Positions 60,366-64,000 of a DNA stretch of 64,000 bases are shown here, one piece after another. A program made the translations under genes and the position numbers. Origin of the DNA: Camillea tinctor (lineage: Eukaryota > Ascomycota > Sordariomycetes > Xylariales > Xylariaceae); NCBI GenBank assembly GCA_022578605.1, contig MU394130.1, forward strand, positions 1-64,000, given 5' to 3'. The notes beneath the pieces were generated by a model. It made no database searches. It saw only the letters and a list, made by a program, of their open reading frames with translations, and had not been told where the DNA came from. The stretch's first letter is position 1, and each line of letters starts with the position of its first letter.

Positions 60366-61164
60366 AGCTCTACAGAGTTCGTCAATATAACACTCTACAT
60401 TCTTGATATTTGGGGGTTAAAGAGTGTGGGAATAAATCTGGCCATCAATTTGTTTTTATTGTGGTTTTTATAGTCAAGAAGTATTTCATCTTTGCTACTT
60501 ATCTCATTTCTGGTCAATTCAATATTGTGACTTCATTCCCACTTATTATATTCCTTGCACGTAGGCTATTATGATTCAAATATCTATCTTACCCAATCTA
60601 TTAGCCAGTAGCAAGTCACTCTAGAAACTCCCCCCATACTAATCGCTTGCTAAGGATTGTGCAACCATCTCGGTGATACTCTTGGTAAGTCCAGAATCTG
60701 CTGAACTCCTTAATTCCTCCATCCCACATGCGTTTGGTACGCAGGATTTGCATATACCAGGCAACCGTCAAAGAACGCATTTTATATTCATGTGAGGAAC
60801 TATCGCTCGTGATTCGCTACCTAGGCAACAGTATAATGTATACTGAGACCTCTCTCCACACACGCACATTGAAAGGGGAAGGGAACGAGAGGTATAATGG
60901 ACCTATTATGAGTATTATATAGAGTTAGCCGGAACTGGTTATTTAATATCATAGGGGAGGCACTTAGGGAAGCATTTGGGTCTTGTAACCGAGTTACTTT
61001 TCCATAAAGAAACATGGGAACTATTTTGAGGGGAATAATAAGGGTTATATTACTAGGAATACAAAAATATAGGGAAAATGAAGTATCTCACCAGCATGTA
61101 TCAGTATGAAGCCCATCTGTATTGTTTAACTTTCCGAATAGTATGCTCTGAATACTAGGCATAA
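60366..61164. other. Intergenic region between the two CGH-module genes
   Basis: AT-rich, no supported frame. It should contain the promoter of the 404-residue gene. Confidence 0.5.
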
Positions 61165-61452
61165 TTACCTAAATGCAGGGTTTTGGAATCCTGCCGGCTG
61201 AACACCTAAACTAACTTGGTCGCATATACCGCAGAGGGAGGCCTTGTAGCCTGTCGATACCTTTTTTTTGGTGCATATATTCTTAGTACACAACCCGGGA
61301 TGATTATGGTTGATTATGATGGTCTTCTGTTTCCCCCCATCCATACACATGTGCCCGCAATCATAGCTAATCTTGAATTTCCAACAATGATCCCTGTCAG
61401 GAACCTTGAGATTGACGCCATCGACGAAGGTCTCGTAGCAACTGTTGCTCAT
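61165..61452 (-). CDS. Small protein with a single C-x8-CGH Cys/His module
   Basis: A 95-residue frame with the ligands C23, C32-G-H34, C55, C60, C74 and C77. The spacing C-x8-C-G-H-x20-C-x4-C-x13-C-x2-C matches the three modules of the 404-residue neighbour. The module fills most of the protein (CWKFKISYDCGH to CGICDQ). There is no signal peptide. Outside the module little is conserved with the neighbour, and base composition is much more AT-rich, so this copy may have diverged or decayed, although the frame is intact. It lies on the same strand, 0.8 kb upstream of the larger gene. Confidence 0.6.
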   Translation of the reverse strand: MSNSCYETFVDGVNLKVPDRDHCWKFKISYDCGHMCMDGGKQKTIIINHNHPGLCTKNICTKKKVSTGYKASLCGICDQVSLGVQPAGFQNPAFR

Positions 61453-63074
61453 GGTGAGGACAGTGTGAAGTCTACTTGGTTGTGTAATAAATAGGCTTTG
61501 CTGTTTTTCTTTTGTGAGGCTATGTGAGGCTATGTGCGATGGTGACTAGTTCTATGATCGTTGCTGATGTCGAAGTAGGTAGGTAAGAAAGATTTTGGTA
61601 GATGAATTTGGAGATAGGTTTTGATCCGAGTTAGACAAACTTGAAGGGTTTTACTAGTCTCTTTAAATAAGCCCACGAGGTGTTTGGTGTCTTTGTGATA
61701 TGAGATCACACCAACCTGTAGACTCATGCACAAGGTTATTCCATATAACAATAGGCTTGTGGGCTTTGTTTTTCGTAAAGTTTCTTTTCCGACCAAGACT
61801 CGGGTTGTACATTGTGATAATCATGTGAACAATAAATAAAGAATGATGAATATTTACGAGTGCTTTGACTATTGTTTGACATGATTTCATTTCTAAGAAT
61901 TGTATCTACTAGGCATGTGACCTAGGTCACCTAGATAGTTCCATAAAACAAAAGTCTGTGAGTATGTATCTAGGTACTACCTAGGTAGGTGGTTAATCAT
62001 GTATGATAGCGTTCCGTGTTATCTGTGTATATGAAGTCATCATGATGTTTGCGTGTATACTATGGTCAGCGAAGCTCGGCTTCCTAGACCTATAAACTGC
62101 CGAGTTGGGCGTATTACTTGTAACCCACTACAAGGCTCAGACTTCACGAATTCCAGTAGGTGAGTACATACTCTCTATAGGTAGATAACTACATAAGTGA
62201 TAGCATGCGAGCATTTATTGTTAGAGGACAGAGATTACGTAATAGGTAATTATGGCTCTTATTAACTGGCAGACAGCTGGCACCCCATGCGACAAACAAC
62301 GGCATATACCGATGAACTTCTAGGGTACCTAGATAACTTCTAACCTTCCCCACTAATGGCACGTGCACAAAACACACGGCCTCTGATTGGTGAAAGGGCT
62401 ATCGGTTACACTACCTACTGAGACTTATTAGCAAGCAATCAGGCAGCAGAATTCAAGTTCCTGCTATTTGACGGCAGACTACTAACTTGAACCTTATTGA
62501 TTAGCTCATATGCTGTGTACCTCTATGAGGTAGGCACCGAGATTTCCATGCTCACTTGTTGATCCCTAAGCTCAAGGCAGCTACCATTTCAGACGACCCT
62601 CACTTCCGATGTCGTATGTTCAAGTGGGAAGGAAAGACTAATGAAGCTACTTTAGCAGGATTTTACCTTTCTCATCTGAAACAATCCTGGAAGGAGGTTA
62701 AAAAAAAAGGAAGGAAAGTATCTATAGGTTCATACCTTCATACTTTCATACCTTTATACATAATCCTTGAAACCTTTTTATTTTTATTTTTTTGCTCGTG
62801 CTATTAACCTTCTACCAAACTTCTACCTATCTTACACACTAAACCACCATCCATCATCACCATTACCACCTTCATTTTCACCATGTGGATATAGTATAAA
62901 GAAGTGTATTGGAATTATCTCACACCTCCTCCCATCAGCCCCACCGTAAGGCTTGCGTAATCTCCAAGAATCGGAGTATTACCTATATATAATCTCTCTA
63001 GCTATATATCATCTCGCCTCTCTCGAACAATAACAAGTTTCCCAGCTAGGTCACTCCTATCCATACCTCCCATC
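61453..63074. other. Intergenic region upstream of the HeLo-like gene
   Basis: AT-rich, with TACCTAGGTA words near 61920-61990. A patch at 62556-62710 reads coding-like (for example RCRMFKWEGKTNEATLAGFY) but lacks an ATG and runs into low complexity. The last 200 bases are C/T-rich and probably the HeLo-like gene promoter. Confidence 0.5.
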
Positions 63075-64000
63075 ATGGAGTCGTTTCTCCCCCAGGGAGG
63101 CTTTCAGCAGCCCTTCCAGCGTCGACTAAGTAGGCTCTACAATGATACCAAGAAATCGTCCGACTTCGTCCAGGAGCCTGTCCAGGCTGCTGATGATCCC
63201 GAAATTAAAGCCTTACACCGCAAGCTGCGCATCCAGAAGGATAGACTTGTCAGCTGGGGTCTGGAGTGGTCGGACCCGAACCAAGCTGCTGAGATTGACG
63301 AGTCTCTTTCTAAAGCTGGCCTGAGCGATCTGGTCGGTAGCATTATGGCTACTATAAAAGACATCCTTGCTGAGGCTGAACCTCTCTGGCTTGCCTCAAA
63401 ACGTGTTGCTGGGAGTGAGATGATGACGGAGAAATCCTCGGGTGATCGAAAAACTCCCCTCATAGTCTGGGATAAGGGGAGGTTTGAAGACTTGGTTAAA
63501 GATCTGACTGCTTCTATCGATACTCTCTGCGATCTGTCCCGGACACGTTCCTCAGCAGCAATGTCGCCTCGGCCATCCAAGTTGTCTACATCCAACACAT
63601 CGATAGAAGACCCGAGACCGTATGGTTCTACGAGGATACAAACACCTCAGCAAATCGATCCCCAGACCATCACTAGCCTTCGGTTAATACAGGCTGCCCA
63701 AGACTCAACCACTGAGGCTACTCAGGATCGTCCTCAGGAGATAGTCTTTATGGACAGACAAGCCTATTCGGCGCTAACACGTCGCCCAGAGCGGCAGCAT
63801 TGGTCACCCCTTCTCGTCGAGTATGCGAAATTCGATCCCATTTATTCTATGACTGGTATCATGCCCGACATGTCGCGGTTTGAGAAGCTGAGTGCTGGCC
63901 TACAGACAGAATCTTACAGGGCTCCGGGAACCTGGATAGGACTTCCTCTCCTTTTAGGATACTATGAGGACATGGAAAATTCAAGATTAGCACTGATCTA
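63075..64000 (+). CDS. HeLo-like (HET-S N-terminal type) protein, partial at the window edge
   Basis: From the ATG at 63075 the frame is open for 308 codons to the window end with no stop, so the 3' part is missing. The N-terminal region (about residues 1-110) has the helical pattern of HeLo/prion-inhibition domains: [20 protein letters not shown], then [20 protein letters not shown] and ILAEAEPLW. This resembles the KARLSRWGE region of HET-S but lacks the GIVAGALNVAG start, so the match is to the wider HeLo-like group. The middle part is linker, and from about residue 225 a second ordered region begins ([43 protein letters not shown]). In fungi such N-terminal domains sit on proteins involved in cell death, incompatibility or kinase-like signalling; whether this one does so is unknown. 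Confidence 0.65.
   Translation, partial: MESFLPQGGFQQPFQRRLSRLYNDTKKSSDFVQEPVQAADDPEIKALHRKLRIQKDRLVSWGLEWSDPNQAAEIDESLSKAGLSDLVGSIMATIKDILAEAEPLWLASKRVAGSEMMTEKSSGDRKTPLIVWDKGRFEDLVKDLTASIDTLCDLSRTRSSAAMSPRPSKLSTSNTSIEDPRPYGSTRIQTPQQIDPQTITSLRLIQAAQDSTTEATQDRPQEIVFMDRQAYSALTRRPERQHWSPLLVEYAKFDPIYSMTGIMPDMSRFEKLSAGLQTESYRAPGTWIGLPLLLGYYEDMENSRLALI

Noticed and set aside
62556..62807. Coding-like patch upstream of the HeLo-like gene
   Set aside because: No ATG start, ends in a Lys then Phe-rich low-complexity run; at most a relic.

Overview
The window looks like nuclear DNA of a filamentous ascomycete (Pezizomycotina, most likely a Sordariomycete). The protein-coding genes carry short introns (about 57-196 nt) with GTAAGT/GTGAGT-type donors and CTAAC/CTGAC-like branch sites. 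The readable proteins are fungal families: a Neurospora preg/PHO80-type cyclin, a pepP aminopeptidase, a CBM21 phosphatase-targeting subunit and a HeLo-like protein. One intron-containing tRNA-Phe is present. Flanking DNA is rich in homopolymers and in a recurrent TACCTA/TAGGTA word. The taxonomic call is inference from protein style, not from a search.
Layout: 2.8-4.8 kb, a thiamine-diphosphate enzyme (+, 3 exons). 9.2-10.2 kb, the phosphate-pathway cyclin (+). 11.6-13.6 kb, an Xaa-Pro aminopeptidase (+, 5 exons), convergent with a secreted S10 serine carboxypeptidase at 14.1-15.9 kb (-). From 15.9 to about 43 kb lies a 27-kb gene desert with AT-rich stretches, microsatellites, decayed coding relics and one assembly gap. 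43.4-45.9 kb, a CBM21 PP1-targeting subunit (+, 2 exons) with a very long leader. 49.9-51.1 kb, a seven-TM membrane protein (+, 3 exons). 51.4 kb, tRNA-Phe(GAA). 52.4-53.6 kb, a secreted acid phosphatase (-, 2 exons), divergent from a VIT1/CCC1-type transporter at 55.8-56.7 kb (+). 56.9-57.6 kb, a small single-pass membrane protein (-, 2 exons). 59.2-61.5 kb, two same-strand genes sharing an unusual Cys/His module. 63.1 kb to the window edge, a HeLo-like gene (+, partial).
Functional links that can be argued: the cyclin is the kind that restrains NUC-1/PHO4-type activation of phosphate genes, and the acid phosphatase is a typical target of that pathway, although the two lie about 43 kb apart. 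The two peptidases are convergent but act in different compartments.
The most interesting item is the pair of genes at 59.2-61.5 kb. They share a regularly spaced C-x8-C-G-H-x20-24-C-x3-4-C-x12-13-C-x2-C module, present three times in tandem in one protein and once in its neighbour. I cannot place it in a named domain family. Other points worth checking are a stop-free 57-nt intron in pepP, a possible mitochondrial pre-sequence on pepP, and an apparent false duplication around the N gap at 40.37 kb.
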